The notes under the pieces are model-generated. The model was given only the letters and a program-made list of their open reading frames with translations, was not told the DNA's origin and did no database searches. Both the position numbers and the translations under genes were made by a program. From assembly GCA_900770945.1 (NCBI GenBank), contig CAAGME010000037.1:62001-126000 (forward strand): DNA of 64,000 nucleotides. The letters are read 5' to 3'. This DNA comes from Clostridia bacterium (GTDB lineage Bacteria; Bacillota; Clostridia; Christensenellales; Borkfalkiaceae). Shown in pieces: positions 33,067 to 42,365 of this stretch. The number at the start of each line of letters is the position of its first letter. Position 1 is the first letter of the stretch.

Positions 33067-34383
33067 CTAATCGTCAACGCCCTTTTTTTTGCGTATCTTT
33101 TTTATTTCCGCTTCATAACCGTTGTTGCCGGGGCGATAGAAAACCGAGCCGACGAGCGCGTCCGGCAGATACTGCTGTTTAACGTAGCCGCCGTAATCGT
33201 GCGGATAAAGATAGGGCTTTTTAGTTGCAAGTTGCTCCTTACTCATATACGGCGTGTTTCTTAAATTTGTCGGAACAAAGTCGTCCTTTACGTTTTCGGC
33301 GGCTTGTTTTGCCGCGTCGAGAGCAACGACGACGGAATTTGATTTTTCCGCTTCGCAAACGTAAATTATGGCTTCGGTTAAAGGAATCATTCCCTCGGGA
33401 TAACCGAGGTTTTGAAACGCCGTGAGCGCGGAAGTGGCGACGACGAGGGCGCGAGGGTCGGCAAGTCCCACGTCTTCCGCCGAGTGGACTATCAGGCGAC
33501 GGGCTATAATGAGCGGGTCGCACCCGCCCGAAACAAGGCGGTTGGCGTAATACAAAGCCGCGTCCGGGCTGCTGCCGCGAAGGGACTTGCAGAACGCGCT
33601 GAGTAAGTCGTAAAACATATCCTCGTCATAGGAAAGAGCCTTTTTCTGAATGGACTGTTCTGCGTCTTTTAGCGTTATATGCACCTTGCCGCTACTATCG
33701 GGCGTGGTCGTGAGCGCGGCGAGTTCGAGCGCGTTGTACGCCACTCTCATATCCCCCGCAGCCATAACGGCGATATGCCTGCAAGCGTCTTCGTCGATTG
33801 TTACATCCATATTCGGAAATCCCCTTTTTTTGTCGTTAATCGCTTTATAGAGGGCTTTTTCGATAATATCGTCCGAAAGTTTTTTAAGCTCGAACACCCG
33901 ACAGCGAGAAACTATTGCCGGGGTCATTGCGGCAAAAGGGTTCTCCGTTGTGGAGCCGATAAAGATAATCGTTCCGTTTTCGATTAAAGGAAGCAATGAG
34001 TCCGACTGCGTTTTTGAAAAACGGTGACATTCGTCGAGAAAAAGATATGTCTTTTTTTTGAAAATCCTCAAATCTTCTTTCGCTTTGTCCGCTACCTTTT
34101 TAACGTCGGCAACGCCCGCGGAAACGGCGTTAAGCTTAACGAAGTTAGCTTCCGTAGAGTTTGCTATTATGTTTGCAAGCGTAGTTTTTCCGCACCCGGG
34201 GGGTCCCCAGAATATGCAACTGCCGAGCCTGTCCGTAGAAATCGCGCGGCGAAGAAGCGAACCTTCCTCTGCGATATGCGACTGCCCTAAAAACTCCTTT
34301 AACGTAACGGGGCGCATGCGGTCGGCAAGCGGCGCGGTGTTTTCTTTTTCGCTTTCGTTTAAAACGTCGAATAAATCGTTCAT
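33067..34383 (-). CDS. rarA: Replication-associated recombination protein RarA (MgsA)
   Basis: An AAA+ ATPase related to clamp loaders, acting at stalled forks. The N-terminus carries PLADRMRPVTLKEFLGQSHI, Walker A is GPPGCGKTT (60-68), Walker B is FLDECHRF, and the tetramerisation domain fills the C-terminal half (SRFYRPGNN-like VFYRPGNNGYE). Length with the ATG at 34383 is 438. A TTG six codons upstream is possible, but AGAGGG fits the ATG better. It is divergent from ylbJ. Confidence 0.93.
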   Translation of the reverse strand: MNDLFDVLNESEKENTAPLADRMRPVTLKEFLGQSHIAEEGSLLRRAISTDRLGSCIFWGPPGCGKTTLANIIANSTEANFVKLNAVSAGVADVKKVADKAKEDLRIFKKKTYLFLDECHRFSKTQSDSLLPLIENGTIIFIGSTTENPFAAMTPAIVSRCRVFELKKLSDDIIEKALYKAINDKKRGFPNMDVTIDEDACRHIAVMAAGDMRVAYNALELAALTTTPDSSGKVHITLKDAEQSIQKKALSYDEDMFYDLLSAFCKSLRGSSPDAALYYANRLVSGGCDPLIIARRLIVHSAEDVGLADPRALVVATSALTAFQNLGYPEGMIPLTEAIIYVCEAEKSNSVVVALDAAKQAAENVKDDFVPTNLRNTPYMSKEQLATKKPYLYPHDYGGYVKQQYLPDALVGSVFYRPGNNGYEAEIKKIRKKKGVDD

Positions 34384-34414
34384 AAAAAAATCCCTCTGCA
34401 ATTATATATAGATT

Positions 34415-35437
34415 ATGCAAGAACGTTGTGTATGTAAAAATAAAAGTTTAAGCGCGGGCAAAAAAAGGTTACGCTCGATTGAAAAAGGGTTAAGCGACGG
34501 CGCGAAAATACTTTTCGGGGTTTTACTGTTCTTTATAGCCGCGTATATAGCCGCAAACGCAAAAAGATACTCGAAAATCGCATTAGACGGCGTAAAGCTG
34601 TGGGCTTTGTCCGTTCTGCCGCCTCTTTTTCCTTTCTTTTTTCTATCGTCTTTAATTACCGGAACGGGACTGACCGAAAAGCTTGCGAATGTTTTTTCGC
34701 CGTTTACGCGCTTTTTTTATAAAACGGGCGGCGTTTCGGCATATCCGCGCATTATGAGCCTGATTTCCGGCTATCCCGTAGGCGTCAGAGTGATAAGCGA
34801 TTTGTATCTTTCAGGGGCGATAACAAGCGACGAGGCTTCCGATTATGCCGTAATTTGCTCTACTTCGGGACCTAATTTTATAGTAGGGTGCGTCGGAACT
34901 TGCTTCGGCGGCTACGGGCTTACGCTGTTTTTCGTCCATCTTTTTTCGTCCTTTTTAACGGGCGTTATATTCGGATTTTTCGTAAAAACAAAACCGAAAA
35001 GCAAAGCCGTAATCGGTAAAAAGACAAATCTTTCGCTCGGGGACTCCGTATACTCCGCCGTTGTTTCCGTGCTAACGCTCGGCGGGTTTGTGACGATTTT
35101 TTACATGCTTACGCATATTTTTTCGGACTTAAAAGTCTTTTATCCGCTCGTCAAAATTTTAACGCCCGTTCTCGGCGCGGCAAAAGCCGACGGACTTGTC
35201 ACGGGCTTAATCGAATGTACTTTCGGGTGTAAAAAGCTTGCGGAAAGCGGGGTTGACGCCATGTCTTTCTCGCTCGCCTCGCTCGTGATTTCTTTCGGCG
35301 GACTGTCCGTCTGGGCGCAGAGCAAAACGTACTTAAAACGCGCAAACGCAAGTTTTTTGAAGTTTGCCGCCGCCAAAACCGTACAAAGCCTTGTTTCCTT
35401 TCTTGTCGCTTTCGTCGTGTTTTCGATTATTTTATAA
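34415..35437 (+). CDS. Sporulation integral membrane protein YlbJ-like
   Basis: A 340-residue protein with about eight membrane segments and the nucleoside-recognition (Gate) repeat pattern of YlbJ: PRIMSLISGYPVGVRVISDL and STSGPNFIVGCVGTCFGGYG. YlbJ is required for spore cortex or spore envelope formation in Bacillus. There the gene also lies beside coaD and rsmD, as here. No clear ribosome binding site precedes the ATG at 34415, so the start could lie slightly downstream. Its last 11 bp overlap the convergent coaD gene. Confidence 0.85.
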   Translation: MQERCVCKNKSLSAGKKRLRSIEKGLSDGAKILFGVLLFFIAAYIAANAKRYSKIALDGVKLWALSVLPPLFPFFFLSSLITGTGLTEKLANVFSPFTRFFYKTGGVSAYPRIMSLISGYPVGVRVISDLYLSGAITSDEASDYAVICSTSGPNFIVGCVGTCFGGYGLTLFFVHLFSSFLTGVIFGFFVKTKPKSKAVIGKKTNLSLGDSVYSAVVSVLTLGGFVTIFYMLTHIFSDLKVFYPLVKILTPVLGAAKADGLVTGLIECTFGCKKLAESGVDAMSFSLASLVISFGGLSVWAQSKTYLKRANASFLKFAAAKTVQSLVSFLVAFVVFSIIL

Positions 35438-35909
35438 ACTCTTTTAAAAGGGGCAAAGCTTCGCGCGGAATGTATTTTTCGAAAGGCTTACCGTCCTTTA
35501 TAAGCTGTTTTACGAGTGTGGAACTTACGTTTTTCGTTTCCTTCGAGCAATTGACGAAAAGCGTTTCCATTTCGGGAAAAAGCTTAACACTGAACTCGAA
35601 AGACTTTTCTTCGTAATCCATATCCTTGCCGTCGCGTATGCCGCGGACGTAATACTTTGTGTTTTCCTCTTTCAAAAAATCGGCAACGTACCCGTCGAAC
35701 GACTTAACTGTGACGGACGAGTACTTTTCGCAAGCGGCACGGAGCATTCCGAGCCGAACTTCGAGCGGAAAAACATATTTTTTTTGATTGTTGACGCCTA
35801 TCGCGACGACTACCTCTTTAAACATCATGGCGCACTTTCCGATTATGTCCATGTGTCCCGTCGTCACGGGGTCGAACGACCCGGCAAAAACGCATTTTTC
35901 GTTAAACAT
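35427..35909 (-). CDS. coaD: Phosphopantetheine adenylyltransferase
   Basis: Converts 4'-phosphopantetheine and ATP to dephospho-CoA, the fourth step of CoA synthesis. GSFDPVTTGHMDI (10-22) contains the nucleotidyltransferase T/HxGH motif, and the C-terminal part carries VSSTLVKQLI. Length 160 is standard. It overlaps rsmD by 8 bp and converges on ylbJ with an 11-bp overlap. Confidence 0.97.
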   Translation of the reverse strand: MFNEKCVFAGSFDPVTTGHMDIIGKCAMMFKEVVVAIGVNNQKKYVFPLEVRLGMLRAACEKYSSVTVKSFDGYVADFLKEENTKYYVRGIRDGKDMDYEEKSFEFSVKLFPEMETLFVNCSKETKNVSSTLVKQLIKDGKPFEKYIPREALPLLKEFIK

Positions 35910-36435
35910 TTTTCTTTTTGTAAAAGGTAAAGACAGCCTTACCGTATTTTTTTATTTTTTGCTTGTCTAATCCGCATATATCAACGCCCTCTCTGTCCTT
36001 TTCAAGCACGGCAAAGCCCTCTTTCGAGAGAATATCGCGCTCGGCGATTATTTTAAGAGCAAGTTCGCCGTCATCCTTTTTATAGGGCGGGTCGAGAAAA
36101 ATTATATCGAATTTTTCGTCCGTCGAACTTAAAAACGAAACGCAGTCCACGTTTAAAATAGTCGGGGTTTCCTTTAAAAGCGCGGCGTTGGCTTTTGTAA
36201 GCTTCACGCTTTCGCTTGAAACGTCCGTCAAAACCACCTTTTTTGCGCCGCGGGACAAAGCTTCCAAGCCCACCGCGCCGCTGCCCGCAAAACCGTCGTA
36301 AAAAACGCTGTCGCAAATCTCGTTTTGCAAAACGTTGAACAACGCTTCGCGCGCTCTGTCGGAAGTCGGTCTTACCGCTTCTCCCTCAAAGGTTTTTAAT
36401 ACTCTGCCGCGGTGTTTGCCGCCTATTATCCTCAT
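35902..36435 (-). CDS. rsmD: 16S rRNA (guanine-966-N2)-methyltransferase RsmD
   Basis: Methylates G966 of 16S rRNA. Features are MRIIGGKHRGR at the start, RPTSDRAREALFN (22-34), the SAM motif DGFAGSGAVGLEAL (47-60) and the catalytic DPPY at 115-118. Length 177. It overlaps uvrC by 4 bp upstream and coaD by 8 bp downstream; rsmD-coaD is a conserved pair. Confidence 0.96.
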   Translation of the reverse strand: MRIIGGKHRGRVLKTFEGEAVRPTSDRAREALFNVLQNEICDSVFYDGFAGSGAVGLEALSRGAKKVVLTDVSSESVKLTKANAALLKETPTILNVDCVSFLSSTDEKFDIIFLDPPYKKDDGELALKIIAERDILSKEGFAVLEKDREGVDICGLDKQKIKKYGKAVFTFYKKKNV

Positions 36436-38315
36436 TCTTCGTCCTCGCTTTCGCCTGTTTCGTCTTTTGTTTGCTCGTCTGTTGCTTGCTCGTCTTTATT
36501 AGTATGGAAAAAATTATAAAGCGTTTCGGCTCGTTTTTCTCCGAAGCCCTCTATTCTTAAAAAATCCTGCTTTTCGGCGCGAGCCATGTTCTCCACGCTG
36601 CCGAAAGCCTCTAACAAAAGTTTTTTGTATTTTTTGCCTATTCCGGGTATTTCGTCGAGCGCGGAAGCAATGTTGCGCTTGTTGTGCAGACTCCGAAAAT
36701 ACGTTATCGCAAAGCGGTGCGCCTCGTCGCGGATACGCTGCATAAGCCTTAAAACGTAGTCGCTGTGCGGCAAAACTACGGGTTCCAAAGAGTGTACGGT
36801 GAAAATTTCTTCCTCTCTTTTTGCAAGAGATACAAGGTCGATATCGGTTACGCCCATCTCGTCGAAAACTTCCTTGACGGACGAAAGCTGACCTTTACCG
36901 CCGTCGATTATGATGAGGTCGGGCTTGGGGAATTTTTCTTCTTCGTCGGTACCGAGCTTACTTAGTCGCCTTGTCAAGGCTTCTTTAAGCGATGCGAAGT
37001 CGTTTGCGTCCTCTACGGTTTTTATCATAAAGCGGCGGTATTCTTTTGCATCCTTTTCGCCGTCCGTGAAAACAACCATGGAAGCGACTTTGTCCACGCC
37101 GCTGACGTTGGAGATATCGTAACATTCCATTCGGCGCGGATATCGCGAAAGAGAGAGTATTTTTTGAAGCCTTTCGCAAGCCACGGTCGTCATGTCTTCC
37201 TTATGTTCGATTTTTTGTACGGTTTTTTCGAGATAGTCCTCGGCGTTCTTCTCCGCCATCTCGGAAAGCCTTTTTTTAACGCCCTTTTCGGGCAGCACGA
37301 TATTGACGGCTTTATTGAAGTTTTTACGGAAAAACCCCTCTATAACTTCTTTATCGTCGATTTTTTTATTTACGACAATCTCGTGCGGCAACAACTTTCC
37401 TTCGCCGTAACAAGCGCGGATAAACTCCGAAAGAGCTTCCGATATATCGCCCGTGGGGGCGGAAACGGAATAGTTTTTTCCGCCCTGCATTCTGCCGTTT
37501 CTCAGTATCAACATCGAAACGGTATAATAAATGCCGTCGGTAACTATTGAGATTACGTCAAGGTCGATAAAGCGGTTGAGGTCCGTTATCTTGCGTTCTT
37601 TTATCTTTTCGAGCATTTTGAGCTTGTCGCGAAAGTCGATTGCAAGCTCGAATTTACCCTCATCCGCAAGGCTCCTCATGCGCTCGGTTAAAATTTCTTC
37701 TGCGGCTAAGTCGTTGCCGGACAAAAAATCAATGGCTTTTTCGACTTGCTCGCGGTAATCCTCTCTGCCGATTTTGCCCGTGCAAGGCGCGCTGCATCTG
37801 CCGATATGGTAGTTTAGGCATTCGCGTTTTATTTTGGAATTAGGCAAAACCTGTGTGCATGTGCGCAAAAGGTAACATTCGTTGATTATTTCCGCAACGT
37901 CCTTTACACTCACCCCGCCCATGAACGGACCGAAGTATCTTGCGCCGTCGCTTTTGGGCTTACGCGTTACTTCAAACCGAGGGAAAGGGTCTTTGAGCTT
38001 AACCTTTAAGTAAGGGTAGGTCTTGTCGTCCTTTAAAAGAATGTTGTATCTCGGCTTGTACTTTTTGATAAGGTTGTTTTCAAGGGACAGCGCGTCGATT
38101 TCGCTATCGGTCATAATATAGTAAAAATCGGCTATATTCATAACCATTGCGGCGACTTTTTCAGTCTTAAACCCGGAGTAAAAGTATTGTTTTACGCGGT
38201 TTTTAAGTACTTTTGCCTTGCCGACGTAAATGACTTGCCCGTCCGAGCCGAGCATTACGTACACGCCCGGGGAAGAGGGAAGCATTTTTATTTTTTGTTC
38301 TATAATCTCGTTCAA
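36432..38315 (-). CDS. uvrC: Excinuclease ABC subunit C
   Basis: Makes both incisions in nucleotide excision repair with UvrAB. The GIY-YIG nuclease domain is at 12-90 (PGVYVMLGSDGQVIYVGKAK), a UVR domain near 205-240, the RNase H-like domain around CYDISNVSG and IIDGGKGQLSSV, and a helix-hairpin-helix pair near the end (IPGIGKKYKKLL). Length 627. The last 22 residues form an acidic Thr/Asp/Glu tail not needed for the fold. Confidence 0.97.
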   Translation of the reverse strand: MNEIIEQKIKMLPSSPGVYVMLGSDGQVIYVGKAKVLKNRVKQYFYSGFKTEKVAAMVMNIADFYYIMTDSEIDALSLENNLIKKYKPRYNILLKDDKTYPYLKVKLKDPFPRFEVTRKPKSDGARYFGPFMGGVSVKDVAEIINECYLLRTCTQVLPNSKIKRECLNYHIGRCSAPCTGKIGREDYREQVEKAIDFLSGNDLAAEEILTERMRSLADEGKFELAIDFRDKLKMLEKIKERKITDLNRFIDLDVISIVTDGIYYTVSMLILRNGRMQGGKNYSVSAPTGDISEALSEFIRACYGEGKLLPHEIVVNKKIDDKEVIEGFFRKNFNKAVNIVLPEKGVKKRLSEMAEKNAEDYLEKTVQKIEHKEDMTTVACERLQKILSLSRYPRRMECYDISNVSGVDKVASMVVFTDGEKDAKEYRRFMIKTVEDANDFASLKEALTRRLSKLGTDEEEKFPKPDLIIIDGGKGQLSSVKEVFDEMGVTDIDLVSLAKREEEIFTVHSLEPVVLPHSDYVLRLMQRIRDEAHRFAITYFRSLHNKRNIASALDEIPGIGKKYKKLLLEAFGSVENMARAEKQDFLRIEGFGEKRAETLYNFFHTNKDEQATDEQTKDETGESEDEE

Positions 38316-38369
38316 ACGCCGTCACCTCCCGTCGAGCTTTCTTAAAGACAATGTTTGGTAAAACTTGAT

Positions 38370-38407
38370 AAAAAAGGCGGCAAACCCTTAAAAAGGTCGT
38401 CGCCTTT
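38370..38407 (-). terminator. Terminator after rny
   Basis: AAAGGCG pairs with CGCCTTT (38401-38407 with 38373-38379) around a loop that holds a smaller CCTTTTTAAGG stem, followed by TTTTTTATC on the minus strand. Confidence 0.7.
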
Positions 38408-38411
38408 GTAA

Positions 38412-40016
38412 TTATTTTGCGTATTCGACTGCTCTCCATTCCCTGATGACGTTTACTTTAATCTGCCCCGGGTATTCGAGTTCCGATTCTATCTTCTTCG
38501 CGATGTCTTTTGCGAGGAACATAGCCTGGCTGTCGTCTATCTGTTCGGGCTTGACCATTACGCGGATTTCTCTTCCCGCCTGAATGGCATAGCTCTTTTC
38601 GACGCCCTTAAAGCTCGTGGCGATGTTTTCAAGCTGTTCGAGCCTCTTGACGTAGTTAGTAGTCGTTTCTCTTCTCGCGCCCGGTCTTGCGCCCGAAATG
38701 GCGTCCGCGGCTTGTACGAGAACAGCTTCGATTGTTTTCGGTTCCACGTCGCCGTGGTGAGCCTGAATGCAGTTAATGACGTTCTTGCTCTCTTTGAACT
38801 TTTTGGCGAGGTCTACGCCGATAGAAACGTGCGTACCCTCCACTTCGTGGTCGACGGCTTTACCGATATCGTGCAAAAGCCCGCCGCGCTTTGCGAGGTT
38901 AACGTCCACGCCGAGCTCCTGAGCCATAAGACCCGCAAGGAAAGCGACTTCTATGGAGTGTTGCAAAACGTTCTGACCGTAGCTCGTTCTGTACTTTAAT
39001 CTGCCGAGGAGCTTGATAAGCTCGGGGTGAATGCCGAAAAGACCGACTTCGAACATAGCTTCCTCGCCGTTCTGCTTAATCTGAGCGTCAAGTTCTTTTT
39101 TGACTTTTTCAACCGTTTCTTCTATTCTTGCCGGGTGAATTCTTCCGTCGGCGATAAGCTTTTCGAGCGCGATACGCGCGACTTCTCTTCTCACCGGGTC
39201 AAAACCCGAAGCGATAACGACTTCCGGCGTATCGTCGATGATGAGTTCTATGCCCGTTGCGTTTTCGAGCGCGCGAATGTTCCTGCCCTCTCTGCCGATT
39301 ATACGAGCCTTCATATCGTCGTTGGGGAGCGCGATAGTGGTAACGGTTATTTCCGAAGCGTGGTCGGTGCAACAACGCTGAATGGCAAGGCTGATGATGT
39401 CTTTCGCCTTTTTGTTGGCTTCTTCTTTTGCCTCCTGTTCGATGTTTCTTACCGTAACGGCGGCGTCTTTACGCGCGTCGTCGAGAATGGCTTCGGTTAT
39501 TTGCTGTTTTGCTTCTTCTTTGGTCAGTTGCGCTACTTTTTCAAGCTCGGCGAGCATAAGCTCCGTCTGACGGTCGAGTTTTTCTTTTGTCTTGCGGATT
39601 TCCTCGTTCTTTTTTTCGAGGTCTTTTTTCATCTGCTCGACTTCTTCGTTTTTCTTTAAAAGGTTGGAGTCTTTTTTGCTTAAAACTTCGTCCTTTTGGT
39701 TGAGGCGTTGCTCCATTTTTTGAAGTTCTACGCGTTTTTCTTTCGATTCGCGCTCGAATTCGTTACGGATTTTAAGATTTTCTTCCTTCGCCTCTAAGAT
39801 TGCTACTTTTTTGAGTTCTTTACTCTCCTGTTCGGCTTTATCTTTCATTTTTTTGATTTCTTCTTCGGCAGAGCCTAACTTTTTGTTTCTTGCCTTAGAA
39901 GATATCACGCTACCGACGAATCCGCCGATAATCGCGAAAACCACCGCAGCCGCGGCTATAAGACCTATGGACAAAGCGTCCACAGCCAAGAACAGGGAGC
40001 TTAATAAGTTGGACAT
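38412..40016 (-). CDS. rny: Ribonuclease Y
   Basis: The membrane-anchored endonuclease that starts bulk mRNA decay in Firmicutes. One N-terminal membrane helix (about 15-38), a long charged coiled coil (40-190), a KH RNA-binding domain (about 215-280, with IGREGRNIRALENATG) and the HD nuclease domain (LLHDIGKAVDHE). Length 534. It has its own promoter at 40131-40159 and terminator. The 5' UTR of about 105 nt contains a small TATGCG..CGCATA hairpin (40077-40095), possibly relevant to autoregulation. Confidence 0.97.
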   Translation of the reverse strand: MSNLLSSLFLAVDALSIGLIAAAAVVFAIIGGFVGSVISSKARNKKLGSAEEEIKKMKDKAEQESKELKKVAILEAKEENLKIRNEFERESKEKRVELQKMEQRLNQKDEVLSKKDSNLLKKNEEVEQMKKDLEKKNEEIRKTKEKLDRQTELMLAELEKVAQLTKEEAKQQITEAILDDARKDAAVTVRNIEQEAKEEANKKAKDIISLAIQRCCTDHASEITVTTIALPNDDMKARIIGREGRNIRALENATGIELIIDDTPEVVIASGFDPVRREVARIALEKLIADGRIHPARIEETVEKVKKELDAQIKQNGEEAMFEVGLFGIHPELIKLLGRLKYRTSYGQNVLQHSIEVAFLAGLMAQELGVDVNLAKRGGLLHDIGKAVDHEVEGTHVSIGVDLAKKFKESKNVINCIQAHHGDVEPKTIEAVLVQAADAISGARPGARRETTTNYVKRLEQLENIATSFKGVEKSYAIQAGREIRVMVKPEQIDDSQAMFLAKDIAKKIESELEYPGQIKVNVIREWRAVEYAK

Positions 40017-40130
40017 ATAAGCCTCCCGGAATTATGATTTATAAAAATATATATTCGACGGTGATATGCCTGCGCCTATGCGCTCTGTCCGCATACCCTC
40101 CGAACACTTTATATAGTTTTATACTCTATT

Positions 40131-40159
40131 ATTTTATACTATATATCGTAGTTTGTCAA
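40131..40159 (-). promoter_or_regulatory. Promoter of rny
   Basis: TTGACA (40154-40159), 17-bp spacer, TAAAAT (40131-40136) on the minus strand, just after the double terminator of the acetyltransferase gene. Confidence 0.75.
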
Positions 40160-40179
40160 TAGTAATTTTAAAAAAACGA

Positions 40180-40225
40180 AAAAAAGCCGTAAAAAAACGG
40201 CTCTCCGCTTGTTTTTAAGCGCGGA
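40180..40225 (-). terminator. Double terminator after the serine acetyltransferase gene
   Basis: Two stacked hairpins: TCCGCGCTT/AAGCGGA (40204-40225, one bulge region) and AGCCGT/ACGGCT (40185-40202), the latter followed by TTTTTT and more T on the minus strand. Confidence 0.75.
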
Positions 40226-40263
40226 AAACCTTTTTTTACGGTTCGATTCAAGCCGATTCGTAT

Positions 40264-41154
40264 TTATTTTTTTCTTTTGATGAGTTTAAGCGCGGGTTTT
40301 TCGAGAAGCACGCTCGTATAAGGAGGAACGCTTTCAGTTAAAAACACGCTGCTGCCGATAACAGACCCTTTGCCGATAACCGTTTCGCCGCCTAAAACCG
40401 TCGCGCCGGCGTACACGGTAACGTCGTCCTCGATGGTCGGGTGACGCTTTTTACCGACGAGCGAACGAGCGTTTTTGAGCGATATCGCGCCGAGCGTTAC
40501 GCCTTGATAAATATTGACTCTTTTGCCTATTTTTGTAGTTTCGCCTATTACTATGCCCGTGCCGTGGTCGATAACGAAGCTTTCTCCTATCTTTGCACCC
40601 GGGTTAATGTCTATACCCGTCTTTGAGTGAGCGATTTCCGTCATCATGCGCGGAATAAGCGGAACGGATTGCTCGTAAAGAACGTGAGCGAGCCTGTACG
40701 TAAAAGTCGCTTCTATCCCGGGGTAAGTCAAAATTATAAGGTCGGGGTCGGTTGCGGCGGGGGCGCCGGCAAGCGTTGCCATAACGTCCTTTTTGAAAAC
40801 TTCGAAAACAAACTGCAGAGCGGAGAAAAATTCGTCGGATATTCTTTCGGCTTTTTCTATAGCCTTTTTGCAGTCGCTTTTTTCGCCTTTTGCCTCGCAC
40901 AGATACGAGAAAGCCGAGGCTATAAGTCGTTTAAGCCGCTCTTTTATGCTTTCGGCTTGTCTTACGCAAGCGTCGTTATCCGCTTCGCATGAAAAACAAA
41001 AAGGATAAATCAGCTTTTTTAGCTCGTCTAAAAGGGCTTTTACCTCGTCTTTATCGGGAAGGTCGAAAATACGCGCCTTGGAGAGCTTTTCTTTGCTTTT
41101 ATCGATAAGTCCCTCTATACATTCGTTAACGACGCTTTTTTCCTTCTTTTCCAT
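40264..41154 (-). CDS. Serine O-acetyltransferase
   Basis: Makes O-acetylserine for cysteine synthesis from serine and acetyl-CoA. The N-terminal 160 residues are helical; the C-terminal left-handed beta-helix holds GIDINPGAKIGESFVIDHGT, with the catalytic His, followed by VIGETTKIG and NIYQGVTLGA. Length 296 fits the longer EpsC-like form. It follows recA by 17 bp, so both are probably in one transcript. No cysteine synthase gene is near. Confidence 0.93.
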   Translation of the reverse strand: MEKKEKSVVNECIEGLIDKSKEKLSKARIFDLPDKDEVKALLDELKKLIYPFCFSCEADNDACVRQAESIKERLKRLIASAFSYLCEAKGEKSDCKKAIEKAERISDEFFSALQFVFEVFKKDVMATLAGAPAATDPDLIILTYPGIEATFTYRLAHVLYEQSVPLIPRMMTEIAHSKTGIDINPGAKIGESFVIDHGTGIVIGETTKIGKRVNIYQGVTLGAISLKNARSLVGKKRHPTIEDDVTVYAGATVLGGETVIGKGSVIGSSVFLTESVPPYTSVLLEKPALKLIKRKK

Positions 41155-41171
41155 GAAAAAACTTCCTTTGA

Positions 41172-42191
41172 TTATTCTTGCGGTTTTACTTCTTCGTTGT
41201 TTTCCGGCATCAGTTTTTCTCTGATTTCTTTGTCAAGGCGTTCGAAAACTTCCGGGTTGGAAGCAAGATATTCTTTCGCCTTATCTCTGCCTTGCGCAAT
41301 CTTGTCGCCGTTAATCGCGAACCACGAGCCGCTCTTGTCGATAAGCCCGAGTTCCACGCCCAAATCAAGCACGCAACCGGTGTTGGATATACCGCGACCG
41401 TAGATAATGTCGAATTCGGCGGTACGGAACGGAGGGGCAAGCTTGTTCTTGACGATTTTTGCTTTCGTTCTGTTACCTATCATGCCCGAAGAATCTTTGA
41501 TGGCGTCGGCTTTTCTGACGTCTATACGAATGCTCGAATAGAATTTTAACGCTTTTCCGCCCGTCGTCGTTTCGGGGTTGCCGAACATAACGCCGACTTT
41601 TTCGCGAAGCTGGTTAATGAATATCACGCAAGTTTTACTCTTGTTTGTGATTGCCGTGAGCTTTCTTAAAGCCTGGCTCATAAGGCGGGCTTGCAAACCG
41701 ACGTGATTGTCGCCCATATCGCCCTCTATTTCCGCCTTAGGCGTGAGAGCCGCTACCGAGTCGATAACGATAAGGTCAACCGCGCCGCTGCGGACTAAGC
41801 TGTCGGTGATATCGAGAGCTTGTTCGCCCGTGTCCGGCTGGGAAACGTAGAGATTGTCGAGGTCGACGCCGAGGTTTGCGGCATAAGAAGGGTCGAGCGC
41901 GTGTTCCGCGTCTATAAACGCAGCAATACCGCCCGCTTTTTGCGTTTCGGCTATAACGTGAAGCGCGACCGTGGTTTTACCGGAAGATTCCGGTCCGTAA
42001 ATTTCGATAATTCTGCCGCGGGGCAAGCCGCCGATACCGAGCGCAGCGTCGAGAGTAATACAGCCCGTGGAGATAACTTCCACGCCCATATCTTTCGCTT
42101 CGTCGCCGAGCTTCATGATTGCGCCCTTACCGTACTGTTTTTCTATCTGACCGAGTACCTGGTCAAGAGCTTTTTTCTTGTTTTCTTCCAT
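41172..42191 (-). CDS. recA: Recombinase RecA
   Basis: Forms filaments on ssDNA, catalyses strand exchange and stimulates LexA cleavage. Walker A is GPESSGKTT (66-74), Walker B is LIVIDSVAAL, and loop L2 with FINQLREKVGVMFGNPETTT is intact. The acidic C-terminal tail is present. Length 339. GGAGGG precedes the ATG. Unusually, the 456 bp upstream are filled with repeats and no LexA (Cheo-type) box was recognised. Confidence 0.98.
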   Translation of the reverse strand: MEENKKKALDQVLGQIEKQYGKGAIMKLGDEAKDMGVEVISTGCITLDAALGIGGLPRGRIIEIYGPESSGKTTVALHVIAETQKAGGIAAFIDAEHALDPSYAANLGVDLDNLYVSQPDTGEQALDITDSLVRSGAVDLIVIDSVAALTPKAEIEGDMGDNHVGLQARLMSQALRKLTAITNKSKTCVIFINQLREKVGVMFGNPETTTGGKALKFYSSIRIDVRKADAIKDSSGMIGNRTKAKIVKNKLAPPFRTAEFDIIYGRGISNTGCVLDLGVELGLIDKSGSWFAINGDKIAQGRDKAKEYLASNPEVFERLDKEIREKLMPENNEEVKPQE

Positions 42192-42248
42192 TGTTCCCTC
42201 CGAAGTATGGTTTTGTTATTGTTTTATGTTTTCGGTTTGTTATCGTTT

Positions 42249-42277
42249 GCGTTTTAACGCGAATATCGATTGCTCGC
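42249..42277 (-). repeat. Remnant of a CGATATT hairpin array upstream of recA
   Basis: The minus strand reads GCGAGCA, then ATCGATATT, then CGCGTTAAAACGC: one linker with a half hairpin on one side and a full GCG..CGC hairpin on the other. The piece GAGCAATCGATATTCGC also occurs at 859-875. Confidence 0.65.
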
Positions 42278-42282
42278 TAATG

Positions 42283-42362
42283 AGTTGAAAATTGAAAATT
42301 ACGGTCGAAATAAATATATAAAAAGTCAAATCCAAATCTTTCAACTTTCATCTTTCAACTTT
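42283..42362. repeat. TTGAAA/TTTCAA inverted-repeat element
   Basis: AGTTGAAAATTGAAAATT at one end and CTTTCAACTTTCATCTTTCA at the other form a long imperfect inverted repeat. It separates the CGATATT remnant from the 118-bp repeats. Confidence 0.7.
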
Positions 42363-42365
42363 AAT

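Noticed and set aside
42192..42290. LexA (SOS) box upstream of recA
   Set aside because: No GAAC(N)4GTTC-type site could be found by eye; the palindromic sequence there belongs to the CGATATT repeat.
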